Shown piece after piece: positions 1-7,122 of a stretch of 64,000 bases of DNA. A program made the translations under genes and the position numbers. The first letter of the stretch is position 1. Every line of letters starts with the position of its first letter. Source of the DNA: CAG-841 sp963614875 (lineage in GTDB: Bacteria > Bacillota > Clostridia > Oscillospirales > CAG-272); NCBI GenBank assembly GCA_963614875.1, contig CAVEFC010000001.1, positions 131,109 to 195,108 of the forward strand, in the 5' to 3' direction. A model generated the notes under the pieces. That model was not told the DNA's origin and did not search any database. It was given only the letters and a program-made list of their open reading frames with translations.

Positions 1-632
1 TCCTGTTCGGCGGTCAATCGGATAGATTCTGTCCGAAGCGCGCCAAGCTCCAGTGCATCGGCAATCACATCATCAAAACGAAGGATCAGGTCGCCTTTCG
101 TGCCTTCCGCGAAGATCGATATCTGAAACTGAATGACCTTTTTCCGCCATGCGTCTTCGAGCTTTTCCATGTTGTCGGCAAGTTTATGTGTGGCTTTGCC
201 CACTTTGTCGCGGTTGGTGTTTATGAAATCCGCGATGCCGCGCAGGTGGCGGATATACCATCCACAGCCGTTCTTGTCTATAAGTTCGGGAAACGCATCG
301 TGAAGCTCACGGAAATCTGTTTTGAGCTGCCACTCCGCCTTTGGGGTGGCATTCTTTCTGTCAGGGATACTGCACCATGCGCAGAGAGCACGGCGGGCAT
401 CGTCGGTGCGCTCATACGGATCACCGCCTTTCGGTGTCCCGTCCGGGTTGTGAAAGAGATATCCCCTCGCAAGGACAGTCAATATCCGCGCGAAACCGTA
501 GTTTTCCATGAGCATATCCAGGGTAAACCGACCGAGAAAGCCGTTGTCCTTCTTGTTTCGGACGGCATAGGTCGGTTCTTTGGTATAGGAGAGAAACTCT
601 GCCCATTCGTTTGTTATTGATTCCTCTATCAT
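1..632 (-). CDS. Unknown protein of mobile element, partial (C-terminus outside window)
   Basis: An open frame of 210 codons begins with ATG at 632 and runs off the left edge without a stop. Its start overlaps the stop of the RdRP-like gene by four bases (ATGA), so the two are probably cotranscribed and translationally coupled. The visible part is soluble and mixed alpha/beta, with many charged residues and no signal peptide or membrane segment. Around residues 37-75 it has a stretch rich in aromatics and glycine (FARILTVLARGYLF, then PDGTPKGGDPYERTDDARR). I recognise no family and assign no function. Being coupled to the polymerase-like gene makes it a candidate accessory factor; this is inference. 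Confidence 0.75.
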   Translation of the reverse strand, partial: MIEESITNEWAEFLSYTKEPTYAVRNKKDNGFLGRFTLDMLMENYGFARILTVLARGYLFHNPDGTPKGGDPYERTDDARRALCAWCSIPDRKNATPKAEWQLKTDFRELHDAFPELIDKNGCGWYIRHLRGIADFINTNRDKVGKATHKLADNMEKLEDAWRKKVIQFQISIFAEGTKGDLILRFDDVIADALELGALRTESIRLTAEQ

Positions 633-3600
633 CCGTTTCCGCCTCCGATCAGATAAAATTCCGCTTCTTCAAGCAGTACATCAAAGATAAAATCCCGCCT
701 GTCCATCGCCTCGGCATAGCGGATCGCCTGAAACGGCGGCGTGATCTTTGCAAGGCACAACCGACAGGCGGTGGCTACCGCCTCACGGTAATCCACGCCC
801 GGCAAACGGGTGTGGTAAGCGTCGATCATAGCTGTCATTTCGGGCGTGTCGTTTTTGTAGTGCAGTTTGCTTTTGTCAGCCAACCTGTTGGTGTCGTCAA
901 TATCGCAGATAATGTCACCGAACACCCGGTACCCGCCCATGCGGAAATCCGAGAACAAGCCGTCATACGCCCGAAAAGCCTCTTCGGGTAGGTATTCTTG
1001 TAGAAAGGATAAACGCTCCTCCGGCTTCATGAAATGCCACTGTTCGGCTCGCAGCGCGTCACGGACGGTCTTAATTCGGGCGGCGGCGATTCCCGTGAAC
1101 AGTGCATACAGGCTGTCGGTATCATAGGTGTTTTCCTGATTCCGCATGGTCAGAATACGGTCAATGTCCCGGCGCTTGGAATTGCCCGGCGTCGGGTGCT
1201 TGCGCGACCGAATGCGTCGCAGGCAATGGTCATAGGTGTCGATAAGTTCCCGAATCGGCTGGAACAGTGACGGGTCAAGATTATCTTTCCAATTCGAATG
1301 CCTGGCAAAAGTGAACAGTTCTGCGGATGGCGCAGGTTTTATCACTTTTCGCGGCGTGTGCTTTTTCAGCATGTGGGCATAGTATGGCAGCTTCTCTACA
1401 TTTGCCGTGACGCTCTCCCAGTCTGTCCCGTCGATATAATCCTTCATTTGTTCCGCAAAGGTGTCCTCATACCATGCAGGGCGATCTTCCGCATCCTCAA
1501 GCAGTCGCTTGTATTTCAGATACCGGCTGCATGGCTTGTCGTCAGTGTGCAGGTATGCCGACAGGTCGGGCTTGATACCGCTTTTGGCAGAGTCGATCTC
1601 AAGTCCCGTCAGGATAGCAAGCGTTTCGCTTTCCTGTCTGCACTTTTCCTTGATGTCGGCATCTGCATTTTCATCGTAAGCGAGAATACTGCGGTCAAGC
1701 GCGGCATTGGAAATCTGCCCGACGCGCGAGGAAAAGGTGCTCTTGACTGCCTCAAACCGAGCGTGCAGGTCATTTGCATCCCACAACTGCGGTTCGGCGG
1801 TCGGAATACTGAGCAGGGGCAGATTGTTACGGCTTGCGAATCTGTCTTCAAATGGATTTGCCGTTTCCTTATAGTGAGAGGCAATGCTTTCACAGATCAC
1901 CGGCTCATAGATCACCTTTACCATATCCCCGTCATAGTCCGCCCCGCCGAGCCGTTCGGCAATGAGCGACCACGGTTCTACCATTACGACACCGGACAGG
2001 TGCGAAAGATACCGACGGCGGATGCCATGTTCATGGCTTTGCGGATATACCACGACCTCCTCGTTCTTTGCAATATGCGGATTGCGTAGGATCGCCGTCA
2101 TGTGACTGCCGGTCAGTCCGTATGCGGTTGTATAGCGGCAACGCGCGTCAAGCAACTCCCGGTAGATTTCCTCCGCATTTCTGTTGCCGTCTGTATAGGG
2201 TTTTAGCAGTTCGGCAAGAAACAAGGTCAGATCCGCCGAAAGATAGGCAACCCCTCCGCGCACGAGCAGATTGCCGCGGGCAAAATTCCGCAAAACGGTA
2301 TTTGCGGCGCGGTCAAGCTCCCGCCGGTACTCTTTTTCCGCGAGCAAAAGGTCATTGCGGTGAAGCATCCCGGCAAGGCGGTAACCCCGGCTTCTCGGAT
2401 TTTTCGGTGCATGGTCGACATAGTAGTCAAATTGAAACCATTCGTCGTTGAGAAGGCGATAGTAGATCTCCTCGGTCGTTTTGGTCAGCCACGCTCCGGT
2501 ATCGCTGTCGTTTTGTTCGTCCTCTTTGTCCATACGGTCTTTCATCCAATCAAACGGCAAGCCAACCGGTCTGAACTGTTCACCACTCAGAGCGAGCGTA
2601 GAAAGGAACTGATAGTTCAGATCGGTAGACTGTTCACTATCCGTGCGGTTCACACCCGTAATATACAGCGTGTGACGGTAGGCGCGCAGGCGTTTCAGAT
2701 ATTCCGAAAAGGACAGCCCGTTTTCCGTCATCCAACCGCATCCCTTGAATTGGCTCCTCGTCAGAATCATCCGGACGCGTTCAATAGGATGCTCCACACC
2801 CCACAGATCCGTGATTTTCGTGACGGTTGCCTCACGGAACAGTCCGTGAAAGTCCACCTCATGCACCATGCCCTTGATATACGGCATCCGGATCTGGAAC
2901 GAGGTATGAATGTGCTTTCCGCAGTACAACCGATCGATCTCTTCCGCAAGCGCAGGGGAAAGAATGCCTTCGCCGTCAAACAGCGTGACTTTTACATCGC
3001 TCTTTTTCTCCACTCTCTCGTAGTTGCGAACATCGCCGATACCTGTCCTATCTTCCACGGTAATGACATCCACATCCGGATAGACAGCCGTCGGATTGTC
3101 GATGACAACGATCGCATCCTTGTCCCACAGCATATCCGTTTCAATGCGTGTTCCGCTCGAAAACAGCAGACCGTTATAGGCGTAGAGCTTGGACAATTGG
3201 CAAACGCCAAGTGTCATGCCGACTGTCATACGGCGGGAAAGCTCCTCATATATATCCGCGCGGACAAAAGAAAGCATAGCGCTGCGGCTCATACTGCCCG
3301 AGCGTTCAAAGGCGAGATAGCGTGCGTCTCCCTGACCGAAGTTCAATGTAATCCCCTCCGGGGAAAACATGGCTTCGGTCTTTTTTTGCATGAGCGCCGC
3401 TTTCGGGTTATCCGCATCCCGATCAAATATTCCTTTGAAGTCAAGATAGAGTATTACATCCGCAAGATCGGAGATCGGCGTGTCCGAGGTGGATTGCTTG
3501 TATTTCTCCCCGCGGAGGATGCACATAGCCTGAAAGAAAATGGCGTTGTCCTCCTGCCAGGTATCACCGTCTCCCATGATGATGCTTTTCGTCTGCGCCG

Positions 3601-3700
3601 GCGTCAGTGCAAAAGAATAGGTGCCCTGATCGATTGGTTTAGCATAGGGCAGCATAGCCTGCACCGACAGTCGCCGTATAAGATATCTGAGTTTCGCCAT
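629..3700 (-). CDS. Eukaryotic-type RNA-dependent RNA polymerase (RdRP) family homologue, double-psi beta-barrel polymerase
   Basis: A 1,023-residue protein. Residues 240-280 read LFDGEGILSPALAEEI followed by SFQIRMPYIKGM, which matches the first barrel block of RDR/QDE-1 enzymes (DGxGxIS..LA..I, SAFQ.R..G.KG). Residues 539-592 hold RNPHI, a hydrophobic VVMV strand and GGADYDGDMVKVI, matching the RNP....DLDGD catalytic block; D588, D590 and D592 are the candidate metal ligands (codons 1925-1939). Residues 660-709 (VGQISNAA, then LEIDSAKSG) match the I.N.HL / AVDFPKTG block. The ATG at 3700 is preceded by GGAGG at 5-base spacing; an upstream in-frame GTG/ATG is less likely. The family also includes phage polymerases such as YonO. 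Template type (RNA or DNA) and role cannot be told from sequence. It is transcribed away from the mobilization genes. Confidence 0.82.
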   Translation of the reverse strand: MAKLRYLIRRLSVQAMLPYAKPIDQGTYSFALTPAQTKSIIMGDGDTWQEDNAIFFQAMCILRGEKYKQSTSDTPISDLADVILYLDFKGIFDRDADNPKAALMQKKTEAMFSPEGITLNFGQGDARYLAFERSGSMSRSAMLSFVRADIYEELSRRMTVGMTLGVCQLSKLYAYNGLLFSSGTRIETDMLWDKDAIVVIDNPTAVYPDVDVITVEDRTGIGDVRNYERVEKKSDVKVTLFDGEGILSPALAEEIDRLYCGKHIHTSFQIRMPYIKGMVHEVDFHGLFREATVTKITDLWGVEHPIERVRMILTRSQFKGCGWMTENGLSFSEYLKRLRAYRHTLYITGVNRTDSEQSTDLNYQFLSTLALSGEQFRPVGLPFDWMKDRMDKEDEQNDSDTGAWLTKTTEEIYYRLLNDEWFQFDYYVDHAPKNPRSRGYRLAGMLHRNDLLLAEKEYRRELDRAANTVLRNFARGNLLVRGGVAYLSADLTLFLAELLKPYTDGNRNAEEIYRELLDARCRYTTAYGLTGSHMTAILRNPHIAKNEEVVVYPQSHEHGIRRRYLSHLSGVVMVEPWSLIAERLGGADYDGDMVKVIYEPVICESIASHYKETANPFEDRFASRNNLPLLSIPTAEPQLWDANDLHARFEAVKSTFSSRVGQISNAALDRSILAYDENADADIKEKCRQESETLAILTGLEIDSAKSGIKPDLSAYLHTDDKPCSRYLKYKRLLEDAEDRPAWYEDTFAEQMKDYIDGTDWESVTANVEKLPYYAHMLKKHTPRKVIKPAPSAELFTFARHSNWKDNLDPSLFQPIRELIDTYDHCLRRIRSRKHPTPGNSKRRDIDRILTMRNQENTYDTDSLYALFTGIAAARIKTVRDALRAEQWHFMKPEERLSFLQEYLPEEAFRAYDGLFSDFRMGGYRVFGDIICDIDDTNRLADKSKLHYKNDTPEMTAMIDAYHTRLPGVDYREAVATACRLCLAKITPPFQAIRYAEAMDRRDFIFDVLLEEAEFYLIGGGNG

Positions 3701-3726
3701 GGAGACCTCCGTAATTGTTTTTTTAT

Positions 3727-3755
3727 AGTATACCATAGATTGCCGAGAAAATCAA
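3727..3755 (-). promoter_or_regulatory. Sigma-A-like promoter for the RdRP-like gene
   Basis: On the minus strand, TTGATT (3750-3755) is separated by 17 bases from TATACT (3727-3732), with a TG one base upstream of the -10 (extended -10). It sits 27 bases before the ATG at 3700, so it gives a short leader carrying the GGAGG site. Confidence 0.7.
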
Positions 3756-3827
3756 TTTGTATCTTTATAACTACTCCCATATTGTTAAGAAAATGCAAAA
3801 GCAAACAAACTGGTATCTGTATAAAAA

Positions 3828-3889
3828 TGGCGTAACAAGCGGAACAGATAAAACTCCGGTTGCCGGTTTTTGTTTCGTTTGTTACGCCA
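3828..3889. repeat. 14-base inverted repeat with GC-rich inner hairpin
   Basis: TGGCGTAACAAGCG (3828-3841) pairs with CGTTTGTTACGCCA (3876-3889), with one G-T wobble. The 34-base spacer contains CCGG-TTG-CCGG followed by TTTTT, so an inner hairpin could act as a short terminator. It lies in the roughly 500-base gene-free stretch between the divergent RdRP-like and mobilization genes. It may be an accessory-protein site of oriT or an operator. Confidence 0.6.
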
Positions 3890-3972
3890 AATTCAGATAA
3901 GCAGGTGCTTTCTTTTCGCAGAATTGTATTTATAAATACTGCTCACATATCATCGGAAAGGAGGAAAAGCGA

Positions 3973-4008
3973 ATGATAGAAATTGCGGACAATATACACG
4001 GGTCGTAG
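3973..4008 (+). CDS. Possible 11-residue leader peptide
   Basis: ATG at 3973 follows a strong ribosome binding site (AAAGGAGGAAAAGCGA) and opens an 11-codon frame (MIEIADNIHGS) ending at TAG 4006-4008, just before the hairpin cluster and mobC. Such a strong site for so short a frame suggests either a leader peptide or the remnant of a longer gene. No function is assigned. Confidence 0.35.
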   Translation: MIEIADNIHGS

Positions 4009-4147
4009 CGAGACGACTTCCCGCTTCAGCGGGGCAAGCAGAGCGTTTGGACTCCCACCGCCAAAGGCGGTCGGAGCCAAACGCATTATTTTTTCGGGCG
4101 GAAGCCCGAACCCACTTGCCTTTTCTTTGAGAAAAGAAAAGGGTAAG
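4002..4147 (+). other. Candidate origin of transfer (oriT): cluster of five hairpins
   Basis: Five inverted repeats follow one another just upstream of mobC: GTCGT/ACGAC (4002-4017), CCCGC-TTCA-GCGGG (4020-4033), a long one at 4043-4084 (GCGTTTGG + CTCC + ACCGCC, loop AAA, perfect return arm apart from a bulged A and one mismatch), TTCGGGC-GGAA-GCCCGAA (4093-4110), and an AT-rich one at 4115-4147. Position between divergent operons and directly before mobC/relaxase is where MOB-family oriT sites usually lie. The nick site cannot be set from sequence alone. Confidence 0.55.
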
Positions 4148-4196
4148 CCAAAAGAAACGAATTTAATTATATCAATTTTCAGAGAGGTGATTTACA

Positions 4197-4541
4197 ATGG
4201 CGACCAAAGGTCGCAAACGAAACAGAAAAAAGTCCTTTTGGGTGACAGACAGCGAATGGAAAGCAATTGAAAAGATTGCCGCCGGTATCGGCATGGGCAT
4301 CGGTGAATATCTTCGCATCTCTGCACTCGGCAAGACAATCTATCAGATTGAAGAATTGAAGCCGGTTCTTCATGAGCTGAAATGTATCAGCCGCAATCTC
4401 AATCAGCTTACCATGCTTTCACATCAGGGCGTGGTGCGGACGGTCAATCTGACCGCAACGGCGGATGGCATCGGTCGGTGCTTTGAGGCAATCAACAAGC
4501 TGTACGCCGACACCGATGCGGTGATACAGGGTGGAGGTTGA
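4197..4541 (+). CDS. mobC: MobC-like relaxosome accessory protein
   Basis: A 114-residue basic protein with a lysine/arginine-rich N-terminus (residues 1-13), a ribbon-helix-helix-like FWVTDSEWKAIEKIAAGIGMGIGEYLRISAL segment and a second helix ending in LNQLTMLSHQG, the pattern of MobC proteins that bind oriT and help the relaxase melt DNA. The start is set by GAGAGGTGAT directly upstream. It ends six bases before the relaxase start. It probably acts as a DNA-binding dimer in the cytoplasm during mobilization. Confidence 0.85.
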   Translation: MATKGRKRNRKKSFWVTDSEWKAIEKIAAGIGMGIGEYLRISALGKTIYQIEELKPVLHELKCISRNLNQLTMLSHQGVVRTVNLTATADGIGRCFEAINKLYADTDAVIQGGG

Positions 4542-4547
4542 TGTTCT

Positions 4548-6701
4548 ATGGCAACCGTTATTTTCATCAAGGAGAGCAAGCAGACGCCGAGTGCCATGCG
4601 CGGTTGTATCCGTTACTGCGTGCAGGAGAATAAAACCGTTGACGAAAACGGGAGGCAGTATGTCGGCGGTGTCAACTGCCTCGGTCAGCACGCTTATCAA
4701 GAATTCATGGCAACCAAAAATCTTTACGGCAAAGCCGATGGCACTTACTTCTATCAGTATGTGCAGTCATTTCTGCCGGGGGAAATTCAGTCTTACGAAG
4801 AAGCTCACCGCATCGGTCTGGAATTTGCCGGGAATTCCTTTCAAGGATATGAGGTCTTGGTTGCCACGCATCTGGACGCTTACGATGACGGCGGCGTTCA
4901 GAGAGTACACAACCATTTTATTGTCAATTCGGTCGGCTTTGAGGACGGCAGGAAGATTCACTTCACGCCGAACACCTTGCAGGAACTGCGGAAGATCAGC
5001 GATGACATCTGCCGTGACCACGGTCTGTCTGTGCTGCCTCCGTCGGAGCGCAGAAACGGTCAGGGCATCGGTACGCGGGAGTACCATGCAACGATGAGAG
5101 GCGAGGGATGGAAGTTCGGGCTGATCAATGACATTGACACTGCCATGACGCAGGCAGGCGACAGACGCGAGTTTTGTGATATCCTTGCTTCTGTCGGTTA
5201 TTCCGTTACCTGGACGGAGGAAAGAAAATATATCACATTCACCTGTCCGAACGGGCGCAAGGTTCGTGACAACAAATTACACGACAACAAATATACCAAG
5301 GAGAATTTAGAGTATGAATTCAGAATACGAAAACAAATTACAGAACACGCCGGCAGTCAGTTCCATGGACAAACTGAAAGCAGCATCCAGAACGGCAGTC
5401 AAGACAATCGAGGAAACACCGTATCAGCCGATTGTTTATGCGATTCCGAAGGAGGATTGGAACGCCTTTCGGGAATGGACGAAACAGGCGGTGACATTTC
5501 AACCCACGCTGTATCAGCAGATAGCGGCACTGACGACCAAGAAGGAATCAGAGGCTTACACGGACGAGATATGGAGCGAAATCCGGAATTGGGCGGAGGA
5601 GGTGACCGGAAACGTGCAGAAAACAGCGGAGAGCATTGTGCCGAGAGTGCAGACGCTGTTGAATCAGAACAAGGAGCTACTCGAACAGGATGGGAGGATG
5701 CGCGAGCAGTTTATCTCAGGTCTCGACTTGAAGGAAACCAATCGCATCAAAGAATTCAAAGATCTGCTTATGGGTATGAAGCGGTGGATCATCACGGCGA
5801 TTGCATCGACCATCGGCGGTTCGGCGATTTTAAGTACGGTGATCTGTCTTCTGATGAGATAACAGCGTTCTTCAAAAGCGAACGGAAAGAAACCGACCTG
5901 CCCGATGACGAACCGACAGAAACGGAAGATCTGACACAGAGAAAATACAATGATCTGCGGGAGCAGGCGGAGCTTGGTAACCTATATGCCGGGTGCCGTC
6001 TCTCCTGTATTTTGTTTGACGAGGACAGTCCGTACTACGATGCGTACGGCGGCGCATATTACCTTGAATCCTCCGCAAAGCAGGGCTACCATGTGGCGCA
6101 GTATCGGCTCGGCAAGATGATCTATGAGGGTGGTTATTACCGTCGTATTCCCGAGAACGCCGAGTATTGGCTTTTGCTGTCCGCAAGGCAGAACAACCCG
6201 TATGCCGAGGCATTGCTGGGGCGATTGTACCTCATCGGAGATTTTCTACACCTTGACCGCAAGGCTGGCGTCGATCTTCTGTACGATGCAATACGCCATG
6301 GGAACGCTCACGCTGCATATACGCTCGGCAAATATTACGCCGACGGAAAGTACCTGAAAAAAGACATTCCGAAAGCTGTCGCGCTTTTGGAGCAGGCGGC
6401 GCAGATGGGCGACCTTCATGCGGAGTACAGGCTCGCCAAGATCTATCTCTTTGAGTCGGACTGTTTTGATTGGCAGAAAGCCGTGGAGTATCTGAACACG
6501 GCTGCGCACAAGGGCAACGAAAATGCCTATCGGGCATTGCAGAACATGAGCCAAAGCACGGTGATCTCTATCACCACCGGCATTGCCGACCTGGTCGGCG
6601 ATCTGTCTGCTGTGTTCGATGAAAGACCGGCGGTGGAGGATTGCACTACCATGCCGGAACGCAGGGAAAGGAAGAAATATGAGTATGAGCAGAGTTTATA
6701 G
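4548..6701 (+). CDS. mobA: MobA/VirD2-type relaxase with C-terminal Sel1-like repeats
   Basis: A 717-residue protein. Residues 1-270 form a relaxase domain: an N-terminal strand (MATVIFIKESKQTPSAMRG), tyrosines near 17-60, and the metal-binding histidine motif VHNHFIVNS at about residue 122, preceded by ATHLD. It would nick oriT, stay bound to the 5' end and lead transfer. Residues 275-440 are low in hydrophobics and rich in G, E, R and D; this part overlaps the mobB-like frame and seems shaped by it. Residues 460-680 contain at least four Sel1-like repeats (for example YRLGKMIYEGGYY, ALLGRLYLIGDF, YTLGKYYADGKYL), a helical scaffold for protein contacts. GGAGG lies ten bases before the ATG. 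Confidence 0.88.
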   Translation: MATVIFIKESKQTPSAMRGCIRYCVQENKTVDENGRQYVGGVNCLGQHAYQEFMATKNLYGKADGTYFYQYVQSFLPGEIQSYEEAHRIGLEFAGNSFQGYEVLVATHLDAYDDGGVQRVHNHFIVNSVGFEDGRKIHFTPNTLQELRKISDDICRDHGLSVLPPSERRNGQGIGTREYHATMRGEGWKFGLINDIDTAMTQAGDRREFCDILASVGYSVTWTEERKYITFTCPNGRKVRDNKLHDNKYTKENLEYEFRIRKQITEHAGSQFHGQTESSIQNGSQDNRGNTVSADCLCDSEGGLERLSGMDETGGDISTHAVSADSGTDDQEGIRGLHGRDMERNPELGGGGDRKRAENSGEHCAESADAVESEQGATRTGWEDARAVYLRSRLEGNQSHQRIQRSAYGYEAVDHHGDCIDHRRFGDFKYGDLSSDEITAFFKSERKETDLPDDEPTETEDLTQRKYNDLREQAELGNLYAGCRLSCILFDEDSPYYDAYGGAYYLESSAKQGYHVAQYRLGKMIYEGGYYRRIPENAEYWLLLSARQNNPYAEALLGRLYLIGDFLHLDRKAGVDLLYDAIRHGNAHAAYTLGKYYADGKYLKKDIPKAVALLEQAAQMGDLHAEYRLAKIYLFESDCFDWQKAVEYLNTAAHKGNENAYRALQNMSQSTVISITTGIADLVGDLSAVFDERPAVEDCTTMPERRERKKYEYEQSL
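5314..5862 (+). CDS. mobB: MobB-like membrane protein encoded in an alternative frame inside the relaxase gene
   Basis: A 182-residue frame lies entirely inside mobA, in its +1 frame. It has its own site AAGGAG ten bases before the ATG. The product looks like a normal protein: soluble, amphipathic and coiled-coil-prone up to residue 155, then one strong transmembrane helix near residues 156-181 (WIITAIASTIGGSAILSTVICLLM) and a basic end. This layout is known from RSF1010, where mobB overlaps mobA and encodes a membrane-anchored helper. The frame read by the relaxase over the same DNA is low-complexity, which supports the nested frame being the selected one. It probably tethers the relaxosome to the membrane or coupling protein. 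Confidence 0.72.
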   Translation: MNSEYENKLQNTPAVSSMDKLKAASRTAVKTIEETPYQPIVYAIPKEDWNAFREWTKQAVTFQPTLYQQIAALTTKKESEAYTDEIWSEIRNWAEEVTGNVQKTAESIVPRVQTLLNQNKELLEQDGRMREQFISGLDLKETNRIKEFKDLLMGMKRWIITAIASTIGGSAILSTVICLLMR

Positions 6702-6784
6702 TATCACATTTTTATTATCTGAATTATTTTCTCTTGAAGGGAGGAAAATATATCTGAACAATCCTGAAAGAACGAGGTAACCGG

Positions 6785-6964
6785 ATGGGGAAAGTTATAA
6801 CTGACGAAGAACGCGAAAAACGCATGGCAGAGGATATGTGGCTTAATTATTTCAATCGTTATCTGTTTGAGAGCGGTACAATCTCAGAGAAAGAATACAA
6901 GAGAATGACCGAAAAGATTGCCGCAAGAAAAGCAAAACGCTATCCTGAAAGGGACGCAAGGTGA
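6785..6964 (+). CDS. Small conserved-type element protein (59 residues)
   Basis: ATG at 6785 opens a 59-codon frame ending in TGA 6962-6964. The N-terminal half is charged (DEEREKRMAEDMW) and the second half, YLFESGTISEKEYKRMTEKIA, resembles the short SHOCT-like helical motif (YL...G.I..EEY..M...I) of small proteins found next to recombinases in Firmicute elements. It is followed by a hairpin at 6976-6998 and then by the recombinase promoter. Its function is unknown; a regulatory or directionality-factor role would be a guess from position. Confidence 0.6.
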   Translation: MGKVITDEEREKRMAEDMWLNYFNRYLFESGTISEKEYKRMTEKIAARKAKRYPERDAR

Positions 6965-6975
6965 GCGGGTTCACC

Positions 6976-6998
6976 TCGGAGTGCTTAAAGCACTCCGA
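6976..6998. repeat. Perfect 9-base hairpin after the small gene
   Basis: TCGGAGTGC (6976-6984) and GCACTCCGA (6990-6998) flank TTAAA. There is no T-run, so it is not a classic terminator; it may be an mRNA 3' structure or a protein site. Confidence 0.5.
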
Positions 6999-7008
6999 TA
7001 CATAAATG

Positions 7009-7033
7009 TTTGTCAAAGATATTATTTGACAAA
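7009..7033. promoter_or_regulatory. Perfect palindrome upstream of recombinase promoter (possible operator)
   Basis: TTTGTCAAA (7009-7017) and TTTGACAAA (7025-7033) form a perfect inverted repeat with a seven-base spacer, 15 bases before the -35 of the recombinase promoter. The symmetry suits a dimeric regulator or the recombinase itself. Confidence 0.5.
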
Positions 7034-7047
7034 TTTCGATTTCTGTA

Positions 7048-7076
7048 TTGCAATATAAGGTCGATTGTGGTATAAT
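7048..7076 (+). promoter_or_regulatory. Promoter of the serine recombinase
   Basis: TTGCAA (7048-7053), 17 bases, then TATAAT (7071-7076) with TG one base before it. Transcription should start near 7083, which rules out ATG codons at 7048 and 7075 as starts and supports the ATG at 7123. Confidence 0.6.
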
Positions 7077-7122
7077 GCAATCAATAGATAATGATAAAAC
7101 GAATTTACGAAAGGGCGATGAT

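Noticed and set aside
2360..3835. 491-codon open frame on the plus strand opposite the RdRP-like gene
   Set aside because: It is antisense to a well-supported gene, rich in Arg/His/Cys without domain pattern, and has no ribosome binding site.
3828..4147. CRISPR array or tandem repeat array
   Set aside because: The repeats are inverted pairs of different sequence, not regularly spaced direct repeats; no cas genes in the window.
3983..4270. 95-codon frame across the hairpin cluster
   Set aside because: It covers the structured oriT candidate and overlaps mobC in another frame; no ribosome binding site or family.
6679..6780. 33-codon frame overlapping the end of the relaxase gene
   Set aside because: No clear ribosome binding site or similarity; it ends four bases before the better-supported 59-codon gene.
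7048..7122. Upstream starts for the recombinase at 7048 and 7075
   Set aside because: They lie at or before the -10 hexamer of the promoter, so they would not be on the transcript.
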